Of a stretch of 64,000 bases of DNA, positions 42,120-53,512 are shown one piece after another. Under the pieces are notes generated by a model. The model did no database searches. It worked only from the letters and a program-made list of their open reading frames with translations, and was not told where the DNA came from. The translations under genes and the position numbers were made by a program. The DNA is from Streptomyces liliifuscus. GTDB taxonomy: Bacteria > Actinomycetota > Actinomycetes > Streptomycetales > Streptomycetaceae. Every line of letters starts with the position of its first letter. Position 1 is the first letter of the stretch. Location of the stretch: positions 806,001-870,000 of the forward strand of contig NZ_CP066831.1 in NCBI RefSeq assembly GCF_016598615.1. Reading direction: 5' to 3'.

Positions 42120-43376
42120 GTGTCCGACCCCGGCCTTGCCCAGGCCCCGGCGGCGGGTAGCCGCAGCCGGTTCGGCCCGAGGCAGGCACCACACCTGGTG
42201 TTCTTCCTCGTCGTCGGTGCCGCGATGGTCCGCCTCGCCCGTCTGAACATCTCGCTGTGCTGGGACATCGTGATCGTCAGCGGGCTGCTCGCCGTGACGT
42301 ACGCGGCTGGGCTGGCGCTGTGGAACAGCCTGGGCACGTTCGCCCGGCACTCCTGGGTCGCCGCTCTCCTCCTCCAATGGGCGATCCTCGTCCTCCTGAC
42401 TCCGCCGCCCCTGACCGGCGCCTACGTCTGGTGCGCCGTACCGCTGGCGTGCGTGGCCCTGGGCGTGCTCGGGCACCGGGCCTCCGTGGCGGCGGTGGCC
42501 GCCATCACCCTCCTGCTGATCGGTCAACTCACCAGGACCGCGGGCGGATTCGACGCTGAGATGGTGCTGATCCCGGTGGCGGCCGTCTGGGGCACCGTGG
42601 CTCTCTACCGCGCGCAGCAGCGCAACGTCACGGAGCGGCAGCGTCTGGTCGAGGAACTGCGCGGCACGCGTGATGTGCTGGCGGACGAGCGGCATCGGAC
42701 CGGTGTGCTCGAGGAACGCGCGCGCCTCGCCCGCGACCTGCACGACACCCTCGCCCAGGAACTGTCCGGCAGCCTGATGCTGCTGCAGGCGGCCGAGCGG
42801 GACTGGGAGGAGCGGCCCGATGTGGCGCGCACCCGGGTGCGCGCGGTCACCGACGGCCTGGACGCGGGGCTCACCGAGACCCGGCGCATCATCCAGGACC
42901 TCACTCCGTCCACTGTGGCCGAAGCCGGGCTGGAAGGTTCCCTGCGGCTGCTGTGCGACCAGGCGCAGCAGGCCGAGGCCGCGGTGCGCGTGCAGTTCCG
43001 CTCGGTCGGAACCCATCGCCCCGAGCTGGACGAACAGGCCGCCACCACCTTGTTCCGCGTGGCACAGGGCACGATGGCGAACGTCCGCGACCACGCGCAC
43101 GCCACGAACCTGTTGGTGACGCTGCGCCATCAGGCGGACCGCGTCGAACTGGACATGAGCGACGACGGGGTCGGCTTCGACCCGGCCCGCATCAGTGGGG
43201 CGGTCCGGTCGGATCGGGGGTTCGGTCTCCCCGCCGCCCGAGCGCGGCTTCGTATGAACGGCGGTGATCTGGACATCGACAGCGCGCCGGGCCGTGGCAC
43301 ACGGATCAGGGCCAGTGTCCCCGCCCGCGCGAGGCCCGGCCTGCCGGTGGCCATCGCCTCGGCGGCAGTCCGATGA
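42120..43376 (+). CDS. Two-component sensor histidine kinase (NarL-type partner)
   Basis: 418 aa. Five or more membrane spans fill the first 160 residues. A coiled linker and a HisKA_3 box follow: ERARLARDLHDTLAQELSGS, with the phospho-accepting His in LHDTLAQ (about 211). The HATPase domain has an N-box FRVAQGTMANVRDHAHA, a G1 box DDGVGFD and GFGLPAARARLR. GTG 42120 has AGGGGG 6 nt upstream; GTG 42093 is an alternative. The stop overlaps the response regulator start (ATGA), so the pair is coupled. The signal is unknown. Confidence 0.9.
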   Translation: MSDPGLAQAPAAGSRSRFGPRQAPHLVFFLVVGAAMVRLARLNISLCWDIVIVSGLLAVTYAAGLALWNSLGTFARHSWVAALLLQWAILVLLTPPPLTGAYVWCAVPLACVALGVLGHRASVAAVAAITLLLIGQLTRTAGGFDAEMVLIPVAAVWGTVALYRAQQRNVTERQRLVEELRGTRDVLADERHRTGVLEERARLARDLHDTLAQELSGSLMLLQAAERDWEERPDVARTRVRAVTDGLDAGLTETRRIIQDLTPSTVAEAGLEGSLRLLCDQAQQAEAAVRVQFRSVGTHRPELDEQAATTLFRVAQGTMANVRDHAHATNLLVTLRHQADRVELDMSDDGVGFDPARISGAVRSDRGFGLPAARARLRMNGGDLDIDSAPGRGTRIRASVPARARPGLPVAIASAAVR

Positions 43377-44020
43377 CGGCGCCATCGCTGCGCCTGCTGA
43401 TCGCCGACGACCACGCGGTCGTACGGGCCGGCCTGCGAGCCCTGCTGGAGGGTGCGGCGGACCTCGGCGTGATCGCGGAGGCGAGCAGCGGTGAAGAGGC
43501 CGTCCGCCTCACCGTCGAGCTGACACCCGACGTCGTACTGATGGATCTGCGGTTCGCGGGCACGCGTCACGGAATCGACGGCGTCGAAGCGGTCCGCCGG
43601 CTGGCCGCCGAGGCTCCGGGCACACCCGTGGTGATGCTGACCAGCTACTCCGGACGCGCCGAGGTCGTGCGCGCGCTGGAAGCCGGCGCCCGCGGTTACG
43701 TGCTCAAGGCCGGGCCGCCGGAGGACCTGTTCCGCGCCGTGCGGAGCGCCGCCGTGGGTGGCATGGGCCTCGCGCCGGAGGTGGTCGGAGACCTCGTCGG
43801 GCAAGTCGTCAGCCCTGTACCGGAGTTGACGCAGCGTGAGAGGGAGGTCGTGCGGTTGATGGCCGACGGTCACAGCAACCGCTCCATCGCGGACTCCTTG
43901 TACCTCAGCGAGGCGACCGTCAAGACCCACCTGGTGCGCATCTACCGGAAGCTCGGCGTCGACAAGAGGGCGGCAGCGGTCTCCGAGGCGGTCCGCCGAG
44001 GTCTGCTGGAACTCACCTGA
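43373..44020 (+). CDS. LuxR/NarL-type response regulator
   Basis: 215 aa. Receiver domain with acidic pocket in LLIADDHAVVRAG, phospho-Asp in DVVLMDLRF (about 56) and Lys in YVLKAG (about 109). A C-terminal GerE helix-turn-helix follows: LTQREREVVRLMADGHSNRS, LSEATVKTHLVRIYRKLGV. A small insert (AGTRHGIDGV) follows the phospho-Asp strand, a known variation. It is activated by the coupled histidine kinase. The targets are not evident nearby; the 44021-44172 gap holds nothing recognisable. Confidence 0.93.
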   Translation: MTAPSLRLLIADDHAVVRAGLRALLEGAADLGVIAEASSGEEAVRLTVELTPDVVLMDLRFAGTRHGIDGVEAVRRLAAEAPGTPVVMLTSYSGRAEVVRALEAGARGYVLKAGPPEDLFRAVRSAAVGGMGLAPEVVGDLVGQVVSPVPELTQREREVVRLMADGHSNRSIADSLYLSEATVKTHLVRIYRKLGVDKRAAAVSEAVRRGLLELT

Positions 44021-44172
44021 CGGAGACCGCGGCCCGGGCGCAAGATCGTCGAACCCCTGCAAGTCGCCTGGCCACATGTACACGGCGCTCGCCATGACGG
44101 GCTGAGCAATCCGGCGTCCCGTCTCCGCCGTCGCGAACCCTGTCGGCGTCATCGGCTCCGAACGCCTGCTGC

Positions 44173-45069
44173 TCAGCCCGGGTGCTGCTCGGCGGAGGTC
44201 GCACCGCGATCTTGATCCGCCTGGTCGAGGAGGACCACGGCGTCGTAGTCCGGCGTGCCGGGCAGGGCGTAGTACGTCACCAGGCGATGCCCGGGGGTGC
44301 CCTCGATCAGCAGGGACTGGTAGTGGAGGGTGAGCGTTCCGACTTCGGGGTGCTGCATGGTCTTACTCCCCTGGGCGAATGCCTTCACGTCGTAGGACTC
44401 CCACAGCTGCGTGAACTCTGGGCTCTTGAGGCGCAGTTCGTCGACGAGCTCCGTGAGGTCGGGAGCGTCGGGGTCGGTGCCGGCGAGGGCACGCAGTCGG
44501 GCGACGCAGCCACGAGTCATCACCTCCCAGTCCGGGAAGAGCTCGCGAGCCATGGGGTGGAGGAAGACGTACCTCGCGATGTTGCGCTGCTCGACGGGCC
44601 AGCGCTCGATCCCGGTCAGTGTCCGCAGTCCGCCCGGGTTGCAGGCGAGCAGGTCCATGGTGCGGCTGAGCACCCGGGCCGGGAAGGGCCGCAGGTGTTC
44701 GAGCAGGAAGTCGGTACCGGGGTCCACGGAGCGGCTGGGCACGCTCTGGTTCGGAGACAGCCTGCGGGCGGCACGCAGACCAAGGTCGTGCAGGTGCTTG
44801 TGCTCGGTTTCCCCGAGCCGCAACGCATGCGCCAGGGCATCCAGGACGGCAGGGCTGGGGTGGCTCTCCCTGCCGCGTTCCAAGCGGGCGTAGTAGTCGA
44901 TACTCACCCCGGCGAGGGTGGCCAGCTCCTCCCGTCGCAGCCCCGGCGTCCGGCGCATTCCCGGGCCGGCCTTGAGGCCGACCTCTTCGGGGCTGACCTC
45001 CGTCCGACGGGCACGCAGAAAGCGCCCGAGCTCGGTGCCGCTGTTTCTCTCCTGCTGCTCACGTGCCAC
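44173..45069 (-). CDS. MmyB-like XRE family transcriptional regulator 3
   Basis: 298 aa. Third paralogue: RRTPGLRREELATLAGVS and YARLERGRESHPSPAVLDAL in the DNA-binding part, SRTMDLLACNPGGLRTLTGI, QRNIARYVFLHPMARELF and EGTPGHRLVTYYALPGTPDY in the MmyB domain. GTG 45069 gives VAREQQERNSGTELGRFLRA, aligning with regulator 1 (MTREQPTGGDTELGRF). Its upstream DNA on the minus strand contains CTGTCACACTGAGGGGTGTG, sharing CTGTCACAC with blocks A-D but not the full block. The divergent genes that might have been its targets are now only CMD and cupin remnants. Confidence 0.88.
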   Translation of the reverse strand: MAREQQERNSGTELGRFLRARRTEVSPEEVGLKAGPGMRRTPGLRREELATLAGVSIDYYARLERGRESHPSPAVLDALAHALRLGETEHKHLHDLGLRAARRLSPNQSVPSRSVDPGTDFLLEHLRPFPARVLSRTMDLLACNPGGLRTLTGIERWPVEQRNIARYVFLHPMARELFPDWEVMTRGCVARLRALAGTDPDAPDLTELVDELRLKSPEFTQLWESYDVKAFAQGSKTMQHPEVGTLTLHYQSLLIEGTPGHRLVTYYALPGTPDYDAVVLLDQADQDRGATSAEQHPG

Positions 45070-45112
45070 ACCCCTCAGTGTGACAGCCGCACGAAGGGGT
45101 GCTGTTCGGCGA

Positions 45113-45220
45113 CGTGACGAACTCGTCGAAGCCCTCACCCATGTGGCCTTCTACGCCGGATGGCCCAGCGAAATGGGAGCTCTCACGCAGTTGAAGGCCA
45201 TCATCGAAGAAGCCGAGTAG
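45113..45220 (+). pseudogene. Carboxymuconolactone decarboxylase (CMD) C-terminal remnant
   Basis: 35 codons give RDELVEALTHVAFYAGWPSE then MGALTQLKAIIEEAE and a stop. This is the last part of the CMD/AhpD-like family (ELxEvlxHlAFYAGWP). The N-terminal catalytic part with the CxxC is missing, and the DNA upstream belongs to the regulator 3 promoter. Such proteins are peroxidase-like or decarboxylases; this piece cannot be functional. Confidence 0.65.
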
Positions 45221-45235
45221 GAGCGCCGAGGCGGT

Positions 45236-45493
45236 ATGAAATTCCTCGAGAGGCAGCCATCGTCGAAGGGACCTGCCCAGCGGTTCGCCGGCGACGCCTG
45301 GGTGGACATGATCGCGGAGGGAGAGGCGCCCTCGCGGCTCCGGGCGGGGGTGGTGCGCTTCGCCCCCTGCGCCCGCACCGCCTGGCACCGGCACTCGGGC
45401 GGCCAGACCCTGCACGCCACCGAGGGCTTCGGCCTGGTCCAGGCCCGCGACGGCAAGGTGAGGAGTTCGGCGAGCCCAGTCGTGAGTCGATGA
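45236..45493 (+). pseudogene. Truncated cupin protein
   Basis: 85 codons. The N-terminus MKFLERQPSSKGPAQRFAGD and cupin motif 1 (RTAWHRHSGGQTLHATEGFG) are typical of small cupins that accompany CMD and AKR genes. The second cupin motif, with the third His ligand, is gone. After QARDGK the sequence becomes unrelated and stops within 11 codons. It follows the CMD remnant by 15 bp, so a former CMD-cupin pair has decayed. Confidence 0.65.
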
Positions 45494-45611
45494 CGGCCAC
45501 CGGCAGCGGCCACCGCACCTCGACAACGCCCGACGGACGTCAGCGGTTCAGGACGGTCTTCCCGCGCTCACCTGGGTACCCGGCATCCCATCGACAGGAA
45601 GTGCGGCCGGC

Positions 45612-47900
45612 ATGCAGAAGCGGTGGCGGATGTGGCCGACGCGGTTCCGTGAGTGGTTCCTCGATCATGATCCGGAGCTGGCCGCAACACGCCGTGCCAC
45701 CCGAACCGCGCTGGTGATGCCGGCGCTGTTCGCGCTGTGCAGTCAAGTGATCCACTCGTCGACAATGGCGACCTTCGCCGCGTTCGGTGCCTTCTCGATG
45801 CTGCTCCTGGTGGACTTCAGCGGCTCGCTGGTGGAACGGCTTCGGGCCCACCTCGGGTTGGCGGTGGCCTGGAGCGTGTTGATCTGTCTCGGCACGCTCG
45901 TGGCCGGACACACGTGGCCGGCGATCGTCGGCACTGTCGTCGTCGGCTTCCTGGTGCTGTTCTCCGGTGCGGTCAGCTCCGTACTCGCGGGGGCGGCGAC
46001 CGCACTGCTTCTGGCATTCATCCTCCCGGTGACCTCGCCCGCGCCGCTGTCGGAGCTTCCCGAGAGGCTCGCGGGTGCGGGGCTTGCCTCGATCGCCGCC
46101 ATGCTCGCGGTCTCCGTGCTCTGGCCCCGGCCCGCCGCCGATCCGCTGAGCGCGCCGGCCGCCCGGGTCTGCCGCGCCGCCGCCGCACAGCTGCGCGCCG
46201 ATGCCGCCCGGTCGACCGGCGAGCAGGGCGACGCGAGAGGCACCGAGCAGCACCAGGCGGTCACCGAAGAGGCCGCCGACGCCGCGGCCGACCTGCGCAC
46301 CGCCTTCGACGCAACCCCCTACCGGCCAACAGGACTGTCGACCGGTTCCCGTGCGATCGTCCGCCTCGTCGACGAGTTGACGTGGCTCAGCACCATCGTG
46401 GCCGACAGCGGGCCGCTCTCCGACGACAGCGCCTGCGACCCCGAGGCCCTCGCCGTACGGCGAGCCGTCGCCACGGTCCTGGAGCACTCGGCTGATCTGC
46501 TCGACACCCCACACGCCTCACCCGACACGCTTCAGGCTGCCGCGGCGGACCTCCGCGTGGGCCTGGAGCGCATGGAACACCGCGCCACCACTCGGTTGCC
46601 CGTGCACGAGCGGCCCCGCACGGAGTGGGAGATCCGCGCCTTCATCGAGACCCTGGACGCCTCTTTCCGCGCCCAGGAACTGGGGTTCGCCACGCTTCAG
46701 ACCGCTGCGAACGTGGACCTTGCCTCGGCCGCCGAGCGGCGCGGCTGGCTGGAGCGGCTGCTCGGCCGCGAGCCAGGTGCCGTGACCGAACCGCTGGCCT
46801 CCGCCCGTGAGCGGGCCGCCGCCCACCTCCAGTCGGACTCGGTCTGGCTGCACAACAGCCTCCGAGGTGCGATCGGACTCGGTATCGCGGTCGCTCTGGC
46901 GAACCTCATGAGCGTCCAGCACTCGTTCTGGGTATTGCTGGGAACCCTGTCGGTGCTGCGCTCGAACGCGCTCAACACCGGACAGAACGCGGTCAGGGCC
47001 CTCGGCGGCACGCTCGTGGGTTCGCTCATCGGGGCCGGACTGCTGCAGCTCATCGGTCACCACGGCACCGTGCTGTGGTTCTTGCTTCCTGTCGCGATCC
47101 TCGTCGCCGGTATCGCGCCGTCCGCCGTCTCCTTCGCCGCCGGACAGGCCGCCTTCACCATCACCCTGGTCGTCCTGTTCAACATCGGCCAGGACCCGGA
47201 CTGGCACATCGTCCTGCTGCGCATCCAGGACATCGGCATCGGCTGCGCGGTGAGCGTGCTGGTGGGCCTGTTCTTCTGGCCTCGCGGTGCGGCGGCAGCG
47301 GTCGACCGGGCCCTGGCCGCCGCGTACACGGACAGCGCCCGCTATCTCGCCGCAGCCGTGCGGTACGCGGTCGGCAGGTGCGGTGCCCGGACCGCTTCCG
47401 GCCACGCCCCCTTGCAGGAGAGCCGCCAGGCGGCCGCGGCCGCCCGACGACTCGACGACGCCTTCCGCAGCTATCTGGCCGAACGGGGTGCCAAGCCCGT
47501 CCCCCTCGCCGACATGACCACTCTGGTCACCGGAGTCGTCGCACTGCGCCTCGCGGCGGACGCCGTACTGGGGTTGTGGCAACGCGCCGACGATCAGCCC
47601 ACCGAAGCGGATCGGGCCGACGCAGGCCTTGTCCTTCTGGGGTCGGCCGGCAGAGTGACCGGCTGGTACCAGGACCTGGCCGCCGGGCTGGGCAGCCGCG
47701 ACTCCGTTCCCGAGCCCCTCCCCCGCAACCCCGGCGCCGAGGCGGGCCTGGTCGGCTCCGTCCGTCACGATCTGCGTGGCGAGGACGGCTGGGCCACCGA
47801 CACGGCGGTCCGCATCATCTGGACCGCCGACCATCTCAACGCGGTCCGCCGTCTCCAACCCGGTCTGGCGGCCGCGGTCAAGGCCAGCGATCCGACCTGA
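45612..47900 (+). CDS. FUSC family membrane protein (aromatic acid exporter-like)
   Basis: 762 aa. Two sets of membrane helices, about residues 30-170 and 415-560, each followed by a large cytosolic helical domain. This is the layout of FUSC/ArAE proteins. Segments include AFGAFSMLLLVDFSGSLVER, SVQHSFWVLLGTLSVLRSNA and the GTLVGSLIGAGLLQ helix. Related proteins export aromatic acids or support wall and lipid processes; substrate unknown. ATG 45612 is the first start with a sensible N-terminus (MQKRWRMWPTRFREWF), but the Shine-Dalgarno AGGAAG is weakly spaced. Confidence 0.85.
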   Translation: MQKRWRMWPTRFREWFLDHDPELAATRRATRTALVMPALFALCSQVIHSSTMATFAAFGAFSMLLLVDFSGSLVERLRAHLGLAVAWSVLICLGTLVAGHTWPAIVGTVVVGFLVLFSGAVSSVLAGAATALLLAFILPVTSPAPLSELPERLAGAGLASIAAMLAVSVLWPRPAADPLSAPAARVCRAAAAQLRADAARSTGEQGDARGTEQHQAVTEEAADAAADLRTAFDATPYRPTGLSTGSRAIVRLVDELTWLSTIVADSGPLSDDSACDPEALAVRRAVATVLEHSADLLDTPHASPDTLQAAAADLRVGLERMEHRATTRLPVHERPRTEWEIRAFIETLDASFRAQELGFATLQTAANVDLASAAERRGWLERLLGREPGAVTEPLASARERAAAHLQSDSVWLHNSLRGAIGLGIAVALANLMSVQHSFWVLLGTLSVLRSNALNTGQNAVRALGGTLVGSLIGAGLLQLIGHHGTVLWFLLPVAILVAGIAPSAVSFAAGQAAFTITLVVLFNIGQDPDWHIVLLRIQDIGIGCAVSVLVGLFFWPRGAAAAVDRALAAAYTDSARYLAAAVRYAVGRCGARTASGHAPLQESRQAAAAARRLDDAFRSYLAERGAKPVPLADMTTLVTGVVALRLAADAVLGLWQRADDQPTEADRADAGLVLLGSAGRVTGWYQDLAAGLGSRDSVPEPLPRNPGAEAGLVGSVRHDLRGEDGWATDTAVRIIWTADHLNAVRRLQPGLAAAVKASDPT

Positions 47901-47906
47901 CGTCAG

Positions 47907-48284
47907 ATGCGCGTACGGACTCTGGGGCTGCGCCCGCTGGAGAACGCCCGCACCGAGTTGCCCGGCTTCGACCTCCAGCTCTCCGGCCACCCCCACGGCG
48001 GCCGGCTCTGGCCGGGCAGCCTCCTGGCCGAACTGGCCAACCCCACGGTCGCCGGCCCGGAGCGCTACGGCGACACCCAGCTGTACGTGAGCCGCGGCGC
48101 CGGCGTCTGGGGCCCACCGGTGCGCGTGGGTGCACCGTCCGACATCGCCGTTGTCCAACTCGCCTCGATGCAGGCCTGGTTCCTGGCGGCTATGCGGCGA
48201 TCGGCAGCCGGCGCGCTGTCCGGTCGTGAGGGGTACTGCCGTTACCCGGCACGGCACGCCCTCCCAACCCGACGGGCACGCTGA
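47907..48284 (+). pseudogene. Metallophosphoesterase C-terminal remnant
   Basis: 125 codons are open. [20 protein letters not shown] and [20 protein letters not shown] then [18 protein letters not shown] match the last 75 residues of YkuE-like metallophosphoesterases. The conserved GHTHGG is changed to GHPHGG, and the N-terminal two thirds with the other metal ligands (DxH, GNHD) are missing. Following residues are unrelated. It is a remnant rather than a working enzyme. It starts 7 nt after the FUSC stop. The following 48285-48574 region shows no recognisable gene. Confidence 0.65.
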
Positions 48285-48571
48285 TTGAATCAGGCTGGCC
48301 ACGCGGCAGCATCGGGACCGCGGGACGCCTCATCGCCGGACGAGCGCGGGCGTCATCCGAAGTCACGGACGTGGACCGAACACCGCCGCAAGAAGTGCCC
48401 AGGTGCTCATCTCGGACGCTCTTCACTTCGGCCATTCGATGAGGCCGACGCCGTTCGCCGGGGCCCCGTCCCGGCCGGGACAAGACCTCACCAGGGCAAC
48501 AGGGTCTGCTTCTTGGCCACCGACGATGCCGCACCAAGGGTGCTCTCAACAGACGACCACGAGGGATGTAG

Positions 48572-51000
<2,429 letters not shown>

Positions 51001-51144
51001 TCAGAGGAATCGGCCGCCAAGCCCTCAGAACGCCTCGGCCGATCGCCCCGGCCTCCCGTTGCCTGACGGTGGTGAGGCCGGGCGGTGTCCTGTCACACGA
51101 ACCTGATCTTCAAGCCAAAGGCAGTCTTCCGCCTTCGCGCATCA

Positions 51145-51214
51145 CGTGGGAGGCCGGGCTGTGCCGGGGAGCGGTGTTCCGGGGTGTGGTGTTCCGGGGT
51201 GCGACAGACCCCCC
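51145..51214 (-). promoter_or_regulatory. Conserved promoter block, copy D (toward the AKR)
   Basis: On the minus strand it starts GGGGGGTCTGTCGCACCCC, holds GCTCCCCGGCACAGCCCGG and ends CCTCCCACG. Compared with A-C it contains an extra 15-bp duplication of CCGGAACACC-type sequence (plus-strand GGTGTTCCGGGGTG twice at about 51173-51201). No regulator of the MmyB type adjoins it. The rest of the 50935-51266 gap shows no gene. Confidence 0.55.
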
Positions 51215-51266
51215 ATGCGCAGCTCCGCTCGGCCGGCATGGTGTCAGATGTCGGCGTGGTCGGGGT

Positions 51267-51938
51267 TCAGTCCGTGAGCCAGCCGGGGCTGACCATGCGG
51301 TACTCGTAGGCCATGACCACGACTTGGGATCTGTCCCGGGCGCCGAGTTTGGCCAGGATGCGGCTGACGTGGGTCTTCGCGGTCAGCGGGGAGACCACCA
51401 GCCGTGCCGCGATCTCGTCGTTGGTGCAGCCGGCGGCGATCAGCTGCATGACTTCGCGTTCGCGGCCGGTCAGGGCGTCGAGGCAGTGGTCGGGCTTCCG
51501 GGTGTTGTCCGGGCGTTCGGCGAACTCGGCGATGAGCCGACGGGTGACGGAGGGACTGATGAGTGCGTCGCCCCGCGCGGCCACACGCACCGCGTGCAGG
51601 AGTTCCGCCGGTTCGGTGTCCTTGACGAGGAAACCCGTGGCGCCGGCCCGCAGCGCCCCGTACACGTACTCGTCGAGGTCGAACGTCGTCAGCATGACCA
51701 CCTTCACCGCCGCCAGTTGCTCATCGGCGGCGATGCGACGAGCGGCTTCGAGCCCGTCCATGCCCGGCATGCGGATGTCCATCAGCACCACGTCGGGCCG
51801 CAGTTCGCGGCAGGCGGCGAGGGCGGCGTGCCCGTCGGCGGCCTCGGCGACCACATGCAGGTCGTCCTCGTCGTCGAGGATGCCGCGAATCCCCGCGCGC
51901 ACAAGGCGCTGGTCATCCGCCAGCAGAATTCGGATCAT
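51267..51938 (-). CDS. LuxR/NarL-type response regulator
   Basis: 223 aa from ATG 51938 (an in-frame TTG precedes it at 51941). Receiver: ILLADDQRLVRAG, phospho-Asp in DVVLMDIRMPGMDG (about 53), Lys in GFLVKDTEP (about 103). GerE domain: LTGREREVMQLIAAGCTNDE, VVSPLTAKTHVSRILAKLGA. It overlaps the histidine kinase gene by 26 bp, so the pair is coupled. The MMPL gene, divergent from the kinase, is an obvious candidate target. Confidence 0.93.
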   Translation of the reverse strand: MIRILLADDQRLVRAGIRGILDDEDDLHVVAEAADGHAALAACRELRPDVVLMDIRMPGMDGLEAARRIAADEQLAAVKVVMLTTFDLDEYVYGALRAGATGFLVKDTEPAELLHAVRVAARGDALISPSVTRRLIAEFAERPDNTRKPDHCLDALTGREREVMQLIAAGCTNDEIAARLVVSPLTAKTHVSRILAKLGARDRSQVVVMAYEYRMVSPGWLTD

Positions 51939-53088
51939 CAACTGTTCCGCCGATCGGCTCGTGATGGTCTGAGAACGGTAGCCGGGCCCGGACGACGAAT
52001 CCGCCCGCGCTGCCGGCTTCGGCGCTCAGCGTTCCGCCCAGTGCGCGCGCCCGTTCCGTCATTCCTACGATCCCGCTGCCGCCCCCGTGCACGACGCGGG
52101 CCCCACCCTGCCCGAAGTCCTGGACACTGAGCGTCAGTTCCCGGTCCCCGCGATTGAGTCGGACGACGGCGTGCTGGGCGCCGCTGTGCCTGACGGCGTT
52201 GGTCAGCGATTCCTGGACGATGCGGTAGGCAGCGAGGTCCACCGCGGCCGGCAGCGGTGAGTGGGTTCCGCTCCGCTCGATGCGTACGTTCAGGCCCGCC
52301 CGAGCTGCCGAGGAGACCAGCTCGTCGATCCTGGACAGCCCTGGGGAGGGGGCGGTGGGGGCCGCTTCGTCGACCTGGCGCAGTACGCCGAGGGTGGCGC
52401 GCAGTTCTTGCAGACCCTCCTTGCTGCTCCGCTTGATGGCGGTCAACGCTTCCTGCGCCTGACGGGGGTCCTTCTGCAGCCGATGCAGGGCGGAGGACGC
52501 CTGCACATGGATCATGGACATGTTGTGGCCGATCACATCGTGCAGTTCACGGGCGATGCGCAGCCGCTCCTGCGTGGCGCGCAGCCTCGCCTCCTCCTCG
52601 GCGTAGGCGACCCGACCGTGACGCATCGCGCCCAGAGCCACCACCGCCACCAGCCAGCCGGTCAGCATGAACACCGCGGTGCCGCTGACATCACCGGTGC
52701 CTGCCAGAGTCCCCACGCCCACCCCGATGACCATCACCGCCGCCATGGCGACCGACGCCCGGATCCGCCCCTGGGTCGCCAGCGCGTACAACGCGGCGAT
52801 CGGGATCACGACGAGCGGAGCGTCGACCGTGCTCAGGAGGTAGTAGACGCCGGTGCCGACCACCGTGAACCAGCCCACCTCCACCGGGTGGCGGTGGCGC
52901 AGCGGCAGCGCCGCGCACACCGCGACCGCCAGGAACCAGGAGCCGATCACCGATGCGGTCGCGTCCTGGTTCGAGCCCAGGCGCTGCCCCTCGGCCACCC
53001 CTGCCAGCACCAGCACGACCCCGGCGAGTGCCATGTCGGCACGCGGCCCCGTGGGCAGGCGGAAGCGGGTGACGTCGAGGTGCGGCAT
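51913..53088 (-). CDS. Two-component sensor histidine kinase
   Basis: 391 aa. Four to six membrane helices in the first 150 residues, then HisKA_3: QERLRIARELHDVIGHNMSM with the phospho-His in LHDVIGHN (about 182). The HATPase domain has YRIVQESLTNAVRHSGAQ (N-box) and a weakened G1 box DFGQGGARVV; GGGSGIVGMTERARALGG is the G2 part. ATG 53088 gives MPHLDVTRFRLPTGPRADMA; the long upstream extension to 53277 is an artefact of the open frame. It forms an operon with the response regulator. Confidence 0.92.
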   Translation of the reverse strand: MPHLDVTRFRLPTGPRADMALAGVVLVLAGVAEGQRLGSNQDATASVIGSWFLAVAVCAALPLRHRHPVEVGWFTVVGTGVYYLLSTVDAPLVVIPIAALYALATQGRIRASVAMAAVMVIGVGVGTLAGTGDVSGTAVFMLTGWLVAVVALGAMRHGRVAYAEEEARLRATQERLRIARELHDVIGHNMSMIHVQASSALHRLQKDPRQAQEALTAIKRSSKEGLQELRATLGVLRQVDEAAPTAPSPGLSRIDELVSSAARAGLNVRIERSGTHSPLPAAVDLAAYRIVQESLTNAVRHSGAQHAVVRLNRGDRELTLSVQDFGQGGARVVHGGGSGIVGMTERARALGGTLSAEAGSAGGFVVRARLPFSDHHEPIGGTVDDPNSAGG

Positions 53089-53291
53089 GGCTTCATTCTG
53101 CCTGCAGAGCGGCCGAACCCCGGGGCGTATGTCCGTGTTTGCGTTGAGGGTGCGTGCTGGAGAGGTACGCGGCGGCGTGGACGTACATCTGCTGGTGTAC
53201 GTCACGGCGACCGCCTCCTGCCGCTGGTGCAGGCCAGCTGTCAGCCGTGGGCCGACGCCCTGGCCGGGGGCGGGCAAGCACGATCGAGGGC

Positions 53292-53507
53292 ATGTCGTCG
53301 TCCCTCACTCCCACCCGGATCAGTGCCGCCCTCGTCGGCGCACTCGTGGGTACCGCTGCCGGAATTCTGCTGGTCACCGCTGCCGGAACGTTCTCGATCA
53401 CGGTCGGTGGGTCGTTCGCCGGGCCGGCGCTCGGTGTACCCGCATTCGCCGGGGCGGTAGTGGGCGTGGCGCTGACTCCAGGCAACACTCGCTCGAATTC
53501 GAGGTAG
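53292..53507 (+). CDS. Small two-span membrane protein
   Basis: 71 aa. Two hydrophobic segments, ISAALVGALVGTAAGILLVT (about 9-28) and FAGPALGVPAFAGAVVGVAL (about 44-63), with short polar ends. Not a recognised family. It ends 5 nt before the MMPL start on the same strand, so the two are probably cotranscribed and may cooperate as an accessory subunit. The start ATG 53292 follows GAGGGC. The 203-bp divergent gap with the histidine kinase should hold promoters for both directions. Confidence 0.6.
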   Translation: MSSSLTPTRISAALVGALVGTAAGILLVTAAGTFSITVGGSFAGPALGVPAFAGAVVGVALTPGNTRSNSR

Positions 53508-53512
53508 GCATC

